64,000 bases of DNA from Takakia lepidozioides (lineage: Eukaryota; Streptophyta; Takakiopsida; Takakiales; Takakiaceae). The stretch lies in contig CM060732.1 in the NCBI GenBank assembly GCA_030704615.1, positions 3,038,001-3,102,000 on the forward strand, read 5' to 3'. Below the pieces are notes generated by a model. It saw only the letters and a program-made list of their open reading frames with translations. It did not search any database and was not told where the DNA came from. Made by a program: the position numbers and the translations under genes. Shown here in pieces: positions 11,901 through 24,425 of the stretch. The stretch's first letter is position 1; each line of letters begins with the position of its first letter.

Positions 11901-13771
11901 CCTCATCGGAATGCAGGAGCTTTAGCTATGTATGTAGAGCAGATGCTTGCGCACTCTGTATGCAAACAGATGCATTGGCTTTGACACGGTCTGAATATGC
12001 ACCCGAATCCTTTCAAAAATGAAGGAATGTTGCCCTCAATTTCTCTTCGCAGGTAAAGAGTAGGTAGGTAGTCGGGTTGCGGGCCCACGAAGCTCACGAC
12101 GTCTTACAAGCCCAGTTTTTCCTCAATGACATCACACGATTCCATTTGTCCTGCACGCATTGCTCCACATTGTCGCTAGGCGCACCGTCCGTCACATATT
12201 GGTTGTGTAAGGAACTATCAAATCTCTCGAGATACAAGAAACATTACCTTCAAGGAGGTAAGAATGTTGCTGACCTCCCAGAAGATATCAGATGTACCTT
12301 TGTCAGGAATATTATTCAAGGTCAACCACAGAGAAAGCCAAAAAGCCCCGGGATCTGGCAGAGGTCTATCACTGCGGCATTCATGAGGGTTTGATGACAT
12401 CCAGATTGGTGATGAGCACGTGGGGTGGGTGTGGGGCAGCCAATGATGGGGCATTGACCAGTGATTTGGCCCCACTCGCATGTCCTTTTTGCAAAAGTGC
12501 ACATCGCCAGATATGCACGGTGAATCTTGGATGCACAATTTCAGTTGAAGTTTCTAACTTACTTAGACGGATAAGAATTTCTAAGACCCACAATCAGAAA
12601 AGCTTAGATCATTGATGATTGGCTACACCACCGCTTTGTCAAATGCTGGACTGGCATTAGGCGATGTGGGCCAAATGTTTGATGTGCAAACTCTGCCATC
12701 AAGATGGTAGATGCACCTGAGTGCTAATCGGGCGATGTGCAGGGCCCAACATTTTTAAGGTCTTGCTGTTTTATCACTTTGGTGGTGTCTCCGCCCCATG
12801 CAGCGATCCGTTTCTGCGTACCAGGTACTTTTAGAATGTAATTGTCTAGACAGGGCAATGATCTCCATGACCGTGTGCAAAACCATGAAGGAGGTCAGAA
12901 AGGAAACATGTTGAAGTTGCTCAATAGTTCAACCCATCCAACAGTTCAGAAAGTTTGCCGATTTATCTCTTAGGACGTCACTGGTGTTCACGCTTCCTGC
13001 AGAAGCGGAGACTGACTTCGGCTGGAGTCAGGTCAGTAAATGTATGGGTGATTTCAAGACTGTATGAACTTCAAAGTTTGAGCTCGTTACTGCATGGGGA
13101 GCGTCGGATTCTTGAATATCCCAACCGACGGGTGCTGAAGGAAGGTGGATCTCCACCCAGAAAGGAAAGGAAAGCTCTAAACAAGCAGTTCATCCCCATA
13201 TTGAAGTTTGTGTCATCTGGCAGAAGCTCGAAACGACCTGGAAAGGTTCCAATAAGGTGGCGGATGTCCAAGGTGGACTTGTGGGAGTGACGGGTGCCGC
13301 AACCACTAGGCAGGACCACAAGGAACAAGCACACTGTAATCCACTATCATCTTAATGTGCCGCCACACATCAATTGTGCTTACTGCCATGCATATTGTGT
13401 CGAGCACATGCCTGGTGGGGTTCCGGGGAAGAAGCTAGACTCCGTCTCGGGAGCCGTCCATGGTGTCAGAACGACTCCAAGTAGCTGGCACGGTTTTCGA
13501 GTCGATCACTGTGGTAAGATCACACTAACATCTGTCACAAATCAAACCCGATCCAGGTGCCGCACTTCAGCCGAACTCGCAGCACCGAGATCTGACCTAA
13601 TCTCTTGACTAAATTAGATTCAGCCGACATTTGAGAGGTGATCAATACTGCGCTCGGAGGATTGTTTCGAGGGTACATTTGAGTTAAGACCGCTGATGAG
13701 AAATCGCCATCGATTTAGTTGAATTACTTGAGAGAGACATTAGTGTGCACAATTGATGTTCGTGTTCACCG
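8991..13771. other. No recognisable gene
   Basis: I see no protein family motif here on either strand. Several frames of 60-110 codons exist (for example 12077-12394 plus) but they lack recognisable domains and consistent splice context. The DnaE gene's remaining exons would be expected on the plus strand in the first part, but I could not identify them. Confidence 0.4.
10328..10943. repeat. Dispersed direct repeat, about 87 bp, two copies
   Basis: The segment at about 10328-10414 recurs at about 10857-10943, sharing GTTTGCTGTATTTTGTATTT, then AGGGAGGGCTT, and ending in TGTGGGTTGTTTCTTTT. The copies differ by a few substitutions and a small internal replacement. Origin unknown. Confidence 0.7.
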
Positions 13772-15343
13772 ATGTCTTCTTGTCCTTTCCCTTTGGAGGA
13801 GTGCGCCTCGACTCCAGTCTCCTATAGGCCTTCCGAGACCAGCATTATTCATCAACAAAACACAAGTGCTAAGCTAGGACTCACACCTTGCACTCACAAG
13901 CACGAGAACCGTCTCTCTCCACTTCTTACAGGCTTGCCAGATGATGATCTATCTCCTCTTCTCCCAGGCTTGCCAGACGATGTTGCGGTAATGTGCCTTG
14001 TCAGGCTCCCACGCACACGCCTCCTTCCTCTAAGAACCGTGTCGAAGTCATGGAGGCAGGCTCTGGAAGATCCATCCTTTTATGATAAGAGGGTAAGTCT
14101 TGGTCGCACTCAAGAAGAGTGGTTGTACGTGGAGAGCTGGAATTCTGTCACTAACAAGGTGTCATGGTTTGGGTTCGATACGGTGGCGGCCAAATGGCTT
14201 GCCCTCCCTCCAGTCCCGATGAGGGACCATTCTTCGTACATTTTTGGAAGGGGGTCTGCAGTTTTCAAGGGTCGTTTGTATGTGGTTGGGGGTAAGCTCG
14301 GACCAGCTGGACCCACGCTGGATGATCTACTATTCTTTTCTCCTCTTTCAAATCAATGGAGCCAAGGGAAAGCCATGATCACTAGTCGACATAGCCCCTT
14401 GGTCTATGTGATAGGGAAGAAACTGTACGTGTTGGGTGGATTCGATGACTCCAATCAAGCCGTGGATTCTTACGAGTGTTATGATTTCCAAGAGAATGAG
14501 TGGACAAGCGTGAAAAGCAATGGGCATCCCAAGCTTCCAGCCCCAACATGTTATCGTAAGGGTTGGCAACCGCATTGGCAGTGCCTCAGTCTGGACTATT
14601 CCAGGTTTTATTGTTCGTACAAAGAGGAAGACTCCCGGGGGATTGTGAAGATGTACGATCCTGTAAGTGGCAATTGGCAAGTCCGAAAGCCGAAGCTGAA
14701 AGCGTTGTTGAGGTACATGTTAGTTATCTTCATATTAAGTGTGCAAACTTCTCCTGTATTGATCGAGGAGGTTTACGTTGTTGAGGTCCAATGCAAGATA
14801 CTAGAATTTGTCCCCTCACACTCACTTAATCTTTTCATTGTGCTATTCTCAGGGGCAGCAAGAGTCTGGGTTGTTGGATTGATGTCAATGTTGGGCTTTG
14901 GAGCTTGGCTGTAATGCATAGAAAGCAGTGGACAGTCACTCAAATGTATGTCATAGACATTTATGGCATATACGAATGTTATGTTTATACATGTGCATTG
15001 TTGTTTCTGAAGGTATGGCCTAAGCACGGTGGTGGGGGGGAAGATCTACACTATTGATTGGGCGTCTGGGAGAGTGAGGGTAGGCGATGCAACTGGCATG
15101 GGATGGATCCATGTGAAAGGGCTATCATTACATGACCTTCCATGGGTGTCAATCTGGAGAGCCAACCCACAACTCACAGGCTTTCGAGGAAAGCTTTGTG
15201 TGATCAAACGCGGCTTGCAAATGTTGGTCATAGATCTCAACAAGGAAGATAATGGGAATGAGGGGTCACGTCAGTGGGATGTGCCTGTTGGGCCTGGGGT
15301 GGAGGACGAGGAGGTGATAACTTGCCAAGTGCTGGCAATATGA
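13772..15343 (+). CDS. F-box/kelch-repeat protein, two exons
   Basis: Exons 13772-14712 and 15013-15343 join in phase (donor GTACAT, acceptor TTCTGAAG) into 423 codons plus a stop. Residues ~66-108 form an F-box (LPDDVAVMCLVRLP, RTVSKSWRQALEDPSFY), which binds SKP1 in SCF ubiquitin ligases. Kelch motifs follow: GRLYVVGGKLGP...QWSQGKAM (~165-200), KKLYVLGGFDDSNQAVDSYE...EWTSV (~210-250), a weaker one with MYDPVSGNWQV, and one in exon 2 (GGKIYTIDWASGRV). Length and order match plant F-box/kelch proteins that select substrates for degradation. A 12-residue unit is duplicated just before the F-box (SPLLTGLPDDDL then SPLLPGLPDDV). An alternative acceptor at 15025 would also keep phase, removing four codons. 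It appears intact. The substrate cannot be predicted. Confidence 0.85.
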
Positions 15344-18300
15344 CGTGATGGAATGCATGTTGTATATGTTGCACACCTCGGTATGTATGTTACAAATCCA
15401 CGGAAGGAATTTCATTCATTCATCTTCTTAGTAGATTTTAGCCATGTTAGTATGAGGCATTCACCCTTTGTTACCTTGCCGGTGAGGATGGTTGAAGCAC
15501 TTCCATTAAGTGACATGCAAAGAGAGAATTCATTATCACAACAGCAGTGTGCAATCTCTTAAGATTGTTTACTCTGCAATGTGCTCTGTTGATAGAGAGT
15601 CAACTGTTCACTTTGTAGTAGCACTTTCATGCTAATTTTTGGAAACCTTCACGAGTTTATGACACTCCAAACATCGTGCAATCTTGGACATGCAGCTTAC
15701 CAAAATCTGGATTGAGGATTGGAGTGCCACATTACTTCTGACTAATATATTTGCTCAAGCTCTCTCTGAGTCTAGTCTGTCAGAGATTATGCTGCAACTT
15801 GTTTGTGAAAGAAGTTTGAGAGGACAGCCATTGTTGACCTTCCCCTAACATCGTGGAGAACCCGTATTTAAAGCTCAGCTAAAACTTACTATATCCTCCA
15901 CCCACGACCAAGCAATGGTTTGAGTGTTCCTTCCTATGGCTGTCATTGACATACTAGAAGATATAATAGAGTTTCAGTACCTCACTCAAGAAGGTTTGAA
16001 CTCACGTTGTTATGATTTACTGGTAGGCAGACCTCAGTGGAATATGCCAGAAGAGGGAGGCACAGGGGGTGGGAGCGGAGGAGTTACTGATAAGCTGAAG
16101 GTCATTTTTGTTCGTTCGTACATGTATATGAAGAACTGTCAGATATTGCAGTCATGTGCAAACCGTTACAAGAACAATGAAAGTGATTTTGGAGGATGTG
16201 AGCGATAATGTTCAGTCTTGCACCCTCAAGGTCCTTGCAAACTGGTCTGGGTGGTGGATGGCCTCAATGTAATGGCCAATATGATCAAAGAGTACTTCTC
16301 TTCCTCTCTTCATCCACCAGCCAATGGGGATTCCATATCTACATGGTATTTCTCTGATTACAGCTTCTTCATTGGTGGGCCTAATATTTATGTATATTGT
16401 TTGTGCCATGGTAGGTGTGCTGTTATCTGTTAGCTGTGGAAGAGAGAGATGCACTGACTAGATGAGGGAGAGTCAGAAGTGGGCCTGAGAATATGCATAC
16501 CCCATAGTATGAAGTGGATGGTGTCATCTTTAACATGCCCTACTTGGCACATGTATTCCATTTTGCCTAAATGGTGGGCTTTCTCCCCATTCTTGTAGTA
16601 CCAGCACTCTACTTGAATGAAATATGTACTTTAAGTGTGCACAGAGGTTCATGTATCTACTCCAGTTTAGATGACCATCTCAGTAAGAATCGCATCTTTT
16701 ACGACATATCCTACGCAGATTGACCCCCGAACGCTAATACTGTACGTTCTGATTGGGTGGGTGTCATAGGTGTCTCACTGCCACACTACAACTGCTTTGC
16801 GGGAAATTGTATATAAACTCACACGATTCTATCAGGGTATGCATGTTTGAGCAGGTGGGTTTGGATACAAGGCACACCGGACATTGTCCGGCGGAAAGGT
16901 TGAGGATGCCATCCCAGTTCAGGCTGAGTATGGTATGTTTGACAAGGTAGCAAAGGCCTTCAATGTGGATGAAACAGCAAGGCAGAGACTCTTGACATAG
17001 CCCTCCATGAACCAAAAGACCCAGTATGTCGTCCTGTGGACTTTAGCCCAGTTCCCATTAATTCTCTTCCCTCTTCTGCCCTCTCCTTTAACCTGCCCGG
17101 TACAGTAAATAACATGAAATTTCAGGATTATGGGCACAGGGGTACTCCAATGCTCTCTCTTGGGTCTCCTTGCTGTTTCCAGTCCTCATGCAGCCCTCCA
17201 TTATACTTAGCATTCTAGGATCATTGTAAGTTCACATTTGGTCAAGCATTTGGAAGCCATTGTGTATGTGTAGCCATCGTATAGGAGTCTTTTCTACGAT
17301 ATACCAAAAACTTGTCTGAATAATAATTAGTGAATTCAATGACCACTTGGGATCATCCTCATGCTATAAGTTGCTTAGCAGGCTCTTCCCTATTATTTTT
17401 CAAGATTGCTATTTATACTCCCAAGCTGCATAAGGCTTAATACCTTCAGGAGGTGGGTAAAGAGGAGAAAGCACAAAGAAGAATCACCTGTTGCGGATCT
17501 GGGGTGCACTCTCTCCAATATACTTTGGTAGGTCCATTGGCGAGTACTACAATATGCAGCCTCGAAAGAGGGTAAATGTGTGCAAAGCAGTTCATACCTT
17601 CAAAGCAATGATATCCATTCCCAGTTGCAGTCTGATAGCACAATTAAATATGATGTATGCCTGGACCCTCTTTGCATTGTCATTGAAGACACATGGACAA
17701 CAATGTGTTGCAAACCGTGATTGTTAATTTCCACTTACTGTGACCAGACTCTCTGGGAAGGAAGGAAGGGAAGTTTGACATCACATGATTTAGAGCATAC
17801 AGCCCCTCCTAGTCACAAAACCCTTTTGAGTCACAGTGAGTGTTACATAACTTGACATTGGCCGAAGGATAGTGTATCATAGCGAAATTTGTGCTACTCA
17901 ATGATTGCCGAGTGGAAAGTGGATATGTCAAGGAAGTTAGGGCCACCTTCCATGTCCCGGCCCTCCCGGCCAAGTTATCCAAAGTTAGCCGACATCGGTG
18001 GAGCATGGCCGATTGGTGGCATGGATGGTTGCTTTTATGTGCATAGGGTTCGAAAGCAATCGGGCAGTAGGTTTGCCTCGGTTTGCCTCGCTGTCCAAGG
18101 CCCGGACCAATTGAGCCAAGGCCCGGACCAATTGAGCCTGTCACTTGGCAAAGGGTCGGTCCCGCTGGGTGGCGGGTCTAGCAGGGTGGTTAGCAGGTTG
18201 GAGCGAGGGATGCTGGCACCTTCATATCTTTGTGTCACCCAGTAGTTTCGGGTTCAAATCCTGCTAACCAAGGATGATGTCTCTTTCCTATTTGCCCATG

Positions 18301-20395
18301 GTTAATACAAAAAGGAGGTTAAAATTCTCGCTTCCTCAATTGTGAGTAGCCGCTGCCAAGGTTTCTTTGATTTTGTTTGTTGTTTACTGCGATAATAAAA
18401 TTGAACATGAACATGAACAAAGCTTGGCAGGAGCACCCTCTAGCGGGTCCGATGAGTATGAAGAGCTTGTGAGTCTGACGAGCCTGGCACAAGCAAAGAG
18501 TGTGGCGGGTCCTGGCAAGCAATGTACACAAAGATGACCTTCACAATAGGTAGAAGAGATATGGTAACCCAGTACAACAGGTCAAAAGCGATCACCGATT
18601 ATCGGCCATGAACTGTGGCAAAAATTGGCGCCAAATTCCCAGGTATTGCGCTCCCGATGTCGGCCACCGATATCTGGGCGCCGGGAAAATTAACACATTG
18701 AAGCACGGTGTCATTTTTGTCATCTAGTGCAATCTTGGCCGACCGCCAGAACATGGAAGTTGGTCCTTAGGGCTTTGAGAGATGCGCTAAGTCGGAAAAG
18801 AGTAATCAAACTTACATGTGAAGAAAATTTAGCCGACCTGTCAGCGCTTCTACAAGATCCATACATAGATCGCATCTCAAAGCAGTTCCTCACTCCAGAG
18901 TTGCCGTACCCCATGCAAGATGTTGGAGTTGTCACGTTATTTTACCACTAGTGTGAAACTGGCTAGGAAATAGCTAGCTTTTACATATTGACATTTGGGA
19001 TTGGCCCAAGTGTCAATCCAGGGATCAAGTTATGTTAGGCCCTGGAGTGGTTATCTTCACGGCAAGCGCGGTGGGCTCATCTTTCTCGAGTTAAGCCTCA
19101 CCGCGTCTAGCTATGGCGCTGCAGTATGGATTCCCCATAACATGGGGTGTATTTGGCTTGACTTTATATGAGTGATGATTTCATGTGCAAAGTTTGTGAG
19201 CTCGTGAGAGCTTGTATTCTTCTTATTTATCACTCAAGAAAGATGAGCCCGTATATGTGAGTGCCAGATACGAGTTAGTTGTAGCACTTGTGGTTTTTGC
19301 TTGAGAATGAGAGAAATCAGATTGGGATGCGGGAGCATCATCAAGTTCGTGGTTCTTAGAAGCGGAGGCGATGTTGGTTACGAGGTAGGTGGACCTTGGC
19401 ATTCGTTCTTCAGTTGCGGAGATGAAAACATCATGTTGCAGGCAATTCTTGAGCATGTCGATGGTTTCAGATTGTGCACATGAGCAAGTACAATTGGGAA
19501 TACGAGCTTCCATGGTGCGGAAGAGTAAAAGATCAAGCGAGAGGGCTGATTTGGCTTTGGGGCAAATCAGTGCACTTTTTGGAGCTAAGAGGTGCATTAG
19601 GGCCATGGAGCATGCATGAGGAGTGCAGGTACACCAAGATGAGTGCCGATATGTGCGCCTAAGGTTTCATAGCTTGGAAGAAGAGCTCTTGCATCACAAG
19701 AAGAGTGTCTTGTGGCTGGAAATATAGACCTTAGGGTTTTAGGAGCTTGGCAAAGGCTATGGAGTGCTTAGTCTTGTTTTAGAGAGCATCAAGGAGCCAA
19801 GGAACCAAGATAGGGGGCTGATACCTCTTGTGTGAAGGGGATGCATGTGTGGGGCATGCATTTAGCCCATTGAAGCTTTTATCTTCAAGCTTGGAGAGCT
19901 AGAAAGGAAGGTAAGGGGCTGATTTGCTGTTATGTGACAGTCCGGCACTTGTAGATCATGTTTTGAGTTGGGGTTTCAACTTCAAGCCTAGATAGAGCAT
20001 GGCTCTTGAAGTGGCAGGCGTAAGGGGCTGGAATAGGCTCTAAGATACATGCTATGGCCAAGGAGAGCGCATGAATGAATGCTTACAAGGGCTGGAAACC
20101 AGCAAGGCTTGGTTGTTTGCCATAGATTTTGAGTGGCGTGTTTTGGGAGCCTAAGTGAGAAAGAGGGCTTGGTTTGTGGCAAGTAGGCCTCTCATGAGGT
20201 AGAGCTACTATTGATGGTGTGTGGGGGTGGAAGAGAGCAAGAAGATAGCTCGGGTTTCTTCATAGCCACCATAGCCGTTGCAAGGAAGCTGCATGGGGTC
20301 GAAGGGATCACACCTTGAGAGTTAGTGGCAGGGCAGCCACTAACCGTCATAGCCACGACCAAGGGCCATGGGAAAGACCACGAAGGGGCACTGTG
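15344..20395. other. Mostly unrecognised sequence
   Basis: I found no convincing gene. A frame at 16218-16433 starts with KLVWVVDGLNVMANM, faintly like a NYN nuclease strand, but it lacks further support. Around 18600-18690 there are GGCGCC-bearing short repeats. From about 19200 to 20400 the sequence is G-rich on the plus strand and may be the long terminal part of the gypsy element that begins at 21197. Confidence 0.35.
18180..18285 (+). repeat. tRNA-like SINE head (candidate)
   Basis: GGTTAGCAGG near 18190 is complementary to CCTGCTAACC near 18262, about 80 bp apart like a tRNA acceptor stem. The 3' side contains GGGTTCAAATCC, a good RNA polymerase III B-box. The T-arm stem and anticodon arm do not fold cleanly, so this looks like a tRNA-derived SINE or tRNA relic rather than a working tRNA. 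A possible tail with AACATGAACATGAAC lies near 18405. Confidence 0.35.
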
Positions 20396-20401
20396 AGAGT
20401 T

Positions 20402-20945
20402 GTCGTGCACCTAAGCATCGTGCCACAACATACATCGTTGTCCACCACACAATCTAAGCACACAATCCTAGAAAGCTATACCACAATGATAATGGAAGTG
20501 AACATAATGGAAACCCTCCACTCATGAATCCACTCAATCACATAAACTAAGTCAAGCCAAGGGCACCCTTGCTAAGGGAATCCACCCTACAAAACACTCA
20601 CCACACTCCCTCTCAATACCTAGAGCTATGGAGGTGAGAGAGGCTCATGGAGGCTCAACTACAAGAAGATGAGCCTCCTTCATCCTCACAAGGGGAAAAC
20701 CTATCCCTATGTCTCAAGTGAGGCTCGACACCTCACTTGGCATGTGAGACCAAATGAAGTCCCAACACACAAAATATAAATATAAATATCTAAAATATCT
20801 TAGTTAACTAGAAGTAGGTAATTCTAGATAACCATGACTAAAACCATGACAGCTGTCGTGCACCTAAGCATCGTGCCACAACATACATCGCTGTCCACCA
20901 CACAATCTAAGCACACAATCCTAGAAAGCTATAACACAACCGCCC
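20402..20945. repeat. Direct repeat of about 91 bp next to the gypsy 3' end
   Basis: The segment at ~20402-20492 recurs almost unchanged at ~20855-20945 (TCGTGCACCTAAGCATCGTG ... CCTAGAAAGCTATA). On the minus strand the second copy follows a purine-rich run (CTAGGGGGGCGG) downstream of the gypsy coding end, which is where a polypurine tract and the 5' edge of a 3' LTR should be. I read these as LTR edges of the minus-strand gypsy element, one possibly from a nested or solo LTR. Confidence 0.45.
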
Positions 20946-21196
20946 CCCTAGCTGGTGATTAGGTCCCTCTAACACCAGATAGCTGACAAGTATCCATCCC
21001 AATAAGATCATCGCTTGGTCATCAATCGCCCAAGTCCCAGTATCTTAAAGTCAATAGATCAAGAGGGCGGGTGCAAAAATAGCCCCATCGTTACTCGCCT
21101 TCCTGCAATCCATGGCTTCAATTGGGTGTCCATGGCATTGAACTCCCATTAGCTAGACCTTGGATCATTTGTCAACCTCGCCACTGTCATGCCCTA

Positions 21197-23136
21197 CTAT
21201 CTTTGTCTAAGGCATCGTAGACACAACCATTCTCCACTATGAACCTCCTCAAGTGGCGGTGTCAAGCATCCCATGTGCCACCCCCTGGAGCATTTGTCAC
21301 ACACCAACATGGTCGCGGCACCACCAGCATGCCCACATAGCATGCAACGCAACCCTGTAGGTACCACTGCAAGATTGGGATCTATCATCCCATCCACATG
21401 TGGAAGGTGACATGGCGCACAATTGCGCACATGGTCCTTCCATATCATGCCATCTTGACCCTCCAGAATCAACACTCCTGAAGGCAATACCTCCCGGACC
21501 CTTAGAATCACACGACCTGCTGTGACATCCAAGGTCGTAGGCGCTGTCTGCTGCAGATACACATAGTCCCCAGGATGGAACCACCGAACACTTGGCCGAT
21601 ATCTCCCTCCACGTATAGTGACGTACCTCAATGTGTCTCGGTGTTGGGCAATAGCAAGGTTCTCAAAAGCCATAGGCATAACTCTCTTGAACAACTTTGC
21701 CCGCTGGACACATGTTTGTGTCCACACATCCGGATCATCAAGGTTGAGGACTACTGCAGTCTCCCTGCGAATAGATGTAGGCAAATCTGGCTCTCGGCCA
21801 AAGAGAAGGAAATAAGGCGAGAATGAGGCAAATGATGCTTGCTGCTAAACCTGTAGCCCATGGCCAACCAAGGTAGCTGAAGGTCCCAATCTCCCAAGTG
21901 TCCCTTCTGCAAGCCATACTTGCGCAAGCCTCGCTTGACTATTTGCACAACCCTCTCTGCCAAGCCTAGTGCGGTGATCTATAAAGGCTTACTCACACAA
22001 AGCCTGAAACTCCCCCAAGAACTCTCTCCCCTAGTCCGTGAGTACCTCGGCTGGAGCACCAAATTGGCTAAGCACTCGATCTAAGAATGCATACGCAGCC
22101 GCCTCACTTGCCTTGTCAGGCAATGCCACCAGTTCAATCAATTTGGAGAAGTGTTCCACCATCACCAGCACATACTTGTTATGGCGAATCGTTAGTGGCA
22201 ATGTCAAGACTCCAACAATAGCCCAAACCCATAATGGGTAAATGATGCAATTGTGGAGTAGGTGCATTGAAATAAGCCCGTACTCTATCACACACCATGC
22301 ACCTTGTCACTAACTGTTGCATATCCATGAGCACGCGTAACGCTCACGCCATTGCGTCGTTGCTGCATCTTCATGCACATCCTTAGCACCACCAAGCTCC
22401 TCACTGATCTCTGGATCGTCATGCACACTCTCTCTATGACCAATCACATGGGATGGACCAGCTTGAGTTCCCATTGCTAGAATGCACAAAAAGATAGATG
22501 CGTACCATCCTGGCACCATCTCCTTGTCCGTCTCACCATGCCAACAAGCTCACGTATCATCAAGCTCACTTGTGCATGGATTGCGACTCAATCCATCCGC
22601 ATCCCGGTTGACTATTCCGGCTCGATGCAACACTTGGAAGTCGTACTCTTGAAGCATAAGTGCCCACCGTGCAAGCTTCCCTGTAAGCTTGTCTGACTCC
22701 ATCAACCACTTCAATGGTTGGTGATCCGTGACAAGGGTGAAGAGATTGCCATAGAGGTAGCATCTAAAATGTGTCACTGCCCATACTGCAGCTAGACACT
22801 CCCCTTCATAGGAACTATATTTCGCCTCGGCATCATTGTTCGAGCGGCTAGCATATGCCACTACAAACTCTCTTCCCTCATCATCCACCTGTGTGAGCAC
22901 TGCTCCAATCCCCAGCATACTCCAATCCGTATGTAGCTGGAAAGGCCGCCCCCGAATAGGCCGCCTCAAAATAGGCGCAGAAGTCAATCGAGCCTTGAGT
23001 TCCTCAAAGGTTTCCTCTTGCTCCTCCTCCCACTGCCACTCTAACCCATCTTGGTCAACTTGGTAAGAGCCTTTGCAATGCTACTAAATCCCTTGACAAA
23101 CCGTCGATAGTAGTTTGCCAACCCCACGAAAGCACG
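21197..23136 (-). mobile_element. Ty3/gypsy retrotransposon, RNase H-integrase part ending in a PHD finger, decayed
   Basis: Minus-strand order: end of the RT domain (RAFVGLANYYRRFVKGFS, ~23130-23080); RNase H (22987-22550) with HTDWS, YEGECLAAVW, VTDHQPLKWL and NRDADGLS supplying the acidic residues; a damaged zinc/integrase core (22520-21990) with VMVEHFSKLIELVALPDK and GAPAEVLTD; and the integrase C-terminal domain (WFHPGDYVYLQ). The last ~50 codons (21197-21350) form a C4HC3 PHD finger: CMLCGHAGG, LVCDKCSRGWHMGCL, GEWLCLRC. PHD fingers read histone H3 tails, so this could steer integration, as chromodomains do in related elements. In-frame stops at former Gln codons near 22039 and 21986, plus a frameshift near 21770, make it non-functional. 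Confidence 0.85.
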
Positions 23137-23139
23137 AAC

Positions 23140-23652
23140 TCTGCTTACATAGTATGCCAACTCCAGAGGAAATCTTTGATGCCATTGGGCATGCAAAGGT
23201 GTTTAGCACATTGGACTTACGATCGGGTTATCAGCAGTTGCCAATCAAAGAGGCTGACAAGCAAAAGACGGCATTCTGGGGGATTGACCAGCATGGGAAG
23301 GATTGTTTGTACCAATATTAGCGCTTCCTACCATTTGGGTTGAAGAATGCTCCTGCAAAGTTTCAGAGGGTTATGGATATGATTCTTGTAGGGCTAGACT
23401 TCACCCGGTGCTACATTGATAATATCATCATCTTTAGTGCCACGGTTGAGGAGCATGAGAGACACCTTCAAGTGGTGTTTGAGCGTTTGAGGGCGCATGG
23501 ATTGAAACTGCACCCTGGAAAGTGCAAGTTATTCCATGATCAGATTGAGTATATGGGCCACATGATATACCCTGGAGGATTGGGTGGTCAACAGACCAAA
23601 GGTGGTGGAGGCCATTGCACACATTCCACGCCCCATATATCTATCGGACTTA
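23140..23652 (+). mobile_element. Ty3/gypsy reverse transcriptase fragment, opposite strand
   Basis: The plus strand encodes MPTPEEIFDAIGHAKVFSTL, DLRSGYQQLPI, FLPFGLKNAPAKFQ, CYIDNIIIFSATVEEH (the usual Y-x-D-D box, here YIDN, so one catalytic aspartate is lost) and KLHPGKCKLF. It runs to RPIYLSDLA at ~23650, where the sequence changes abruptly into the left end of the large DNA transposon. A stop codon interrupts the frame near 23319. It meets the minus-strand gypsy segment head to head at about 23140. The two could be halves of one element after an inversion, or two elements. Confidence 0.85.
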
Positions 23653-23654
23653 GC

Positions 23655-23960
23655 GTAGCTACGGCGTGAGCCCAGCCCCGTGAGCCTGGGAGCTGAGCTC
23701 ACGCTTTCAGGGAAGCGTGAGCGGCACAAAAATATGCTGGAGAAGCAGGTCCTATAGGCGAGGATTGCAGGAAGAGGGCCTATTACCGTGGACAAAACAA
23801 AGGGGGCAACGACGCAATGGCGTGAGCGTTGCACGTGAGCGCGCGAGCGTACGCTCACGCAGGAGTGACGTGGCGTGAGCCTGCACACATGCTGACGTGG
23901 CGTGAGCGTCATGTCAGCATGCTGATGTGGCGGTAAATGATGACGTGGCACTGTCCGTCA
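23655..23960. repeat. Left subterminal repeats of transposon copy 1
   Basis: At least ten GTGAGC/GCTCAC motifs occur in ~250 bp, in both orientations, mixed with TGACGTGGC blocks (for example GTGACGTGGCGTGAGC near 23865 and again near 23900). CTATTACCGTGGAC near 23780 is mirrored near the end of transposon copy 4 (CACGGTAATAGG near 53470). Such clusters are typical transposase-binding subterminal regions. Confidence 0.6.
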
Positions 23961-24425
23961 ACTGCCACGTCAGCATTAACATGCGCCGCCTATAACCGTG
24001 GATGGTCCTATGACCGTGGAATTAATGCAGGGAATCTTGCCTAAATAGAATCAAGACGAGCGTTGAGGCCTACAATTGCAGCATCCAACATTGTGCAATT
24101 ACAAATGTTTGTTTCACTTTTACAATTACGAAGACGACAAAATATCCTCACAAAGTGTGCGCCATAAAGGCTGCCACGAGAAGACTTCCTCCCTCCTCAA
24201 ATAACAATGAGAGTTATGATCATCTTCAAAAGATGATTGTAGTGCATAGCGACAGCAAGACATGTAGACTTCGAACGGTGCAATGACAAATGTGCACTAC
24301 CTAAAAGTTGTCACTCAGACCTCACTCCGTATAGTTGGAGGCCATATCATTGCACAGCCGACGAATTGATGTGAATTACACATTTCAAATCATGGTCATC
24401 CACATACCACATTACATAGTTCATG

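Noticed and set aside
16218-16433. NYN-type RNase (VVDGLNV) exon
   Set aside because: A single weak strand motif without the further acidic residues or a neighbouring exon.
18180-18285. Functional tRNA gene
   Set aside because: The acceptor-like stem is 10 bp and a B-box is present, but the T-arm and anticodon arm do not fold properly.
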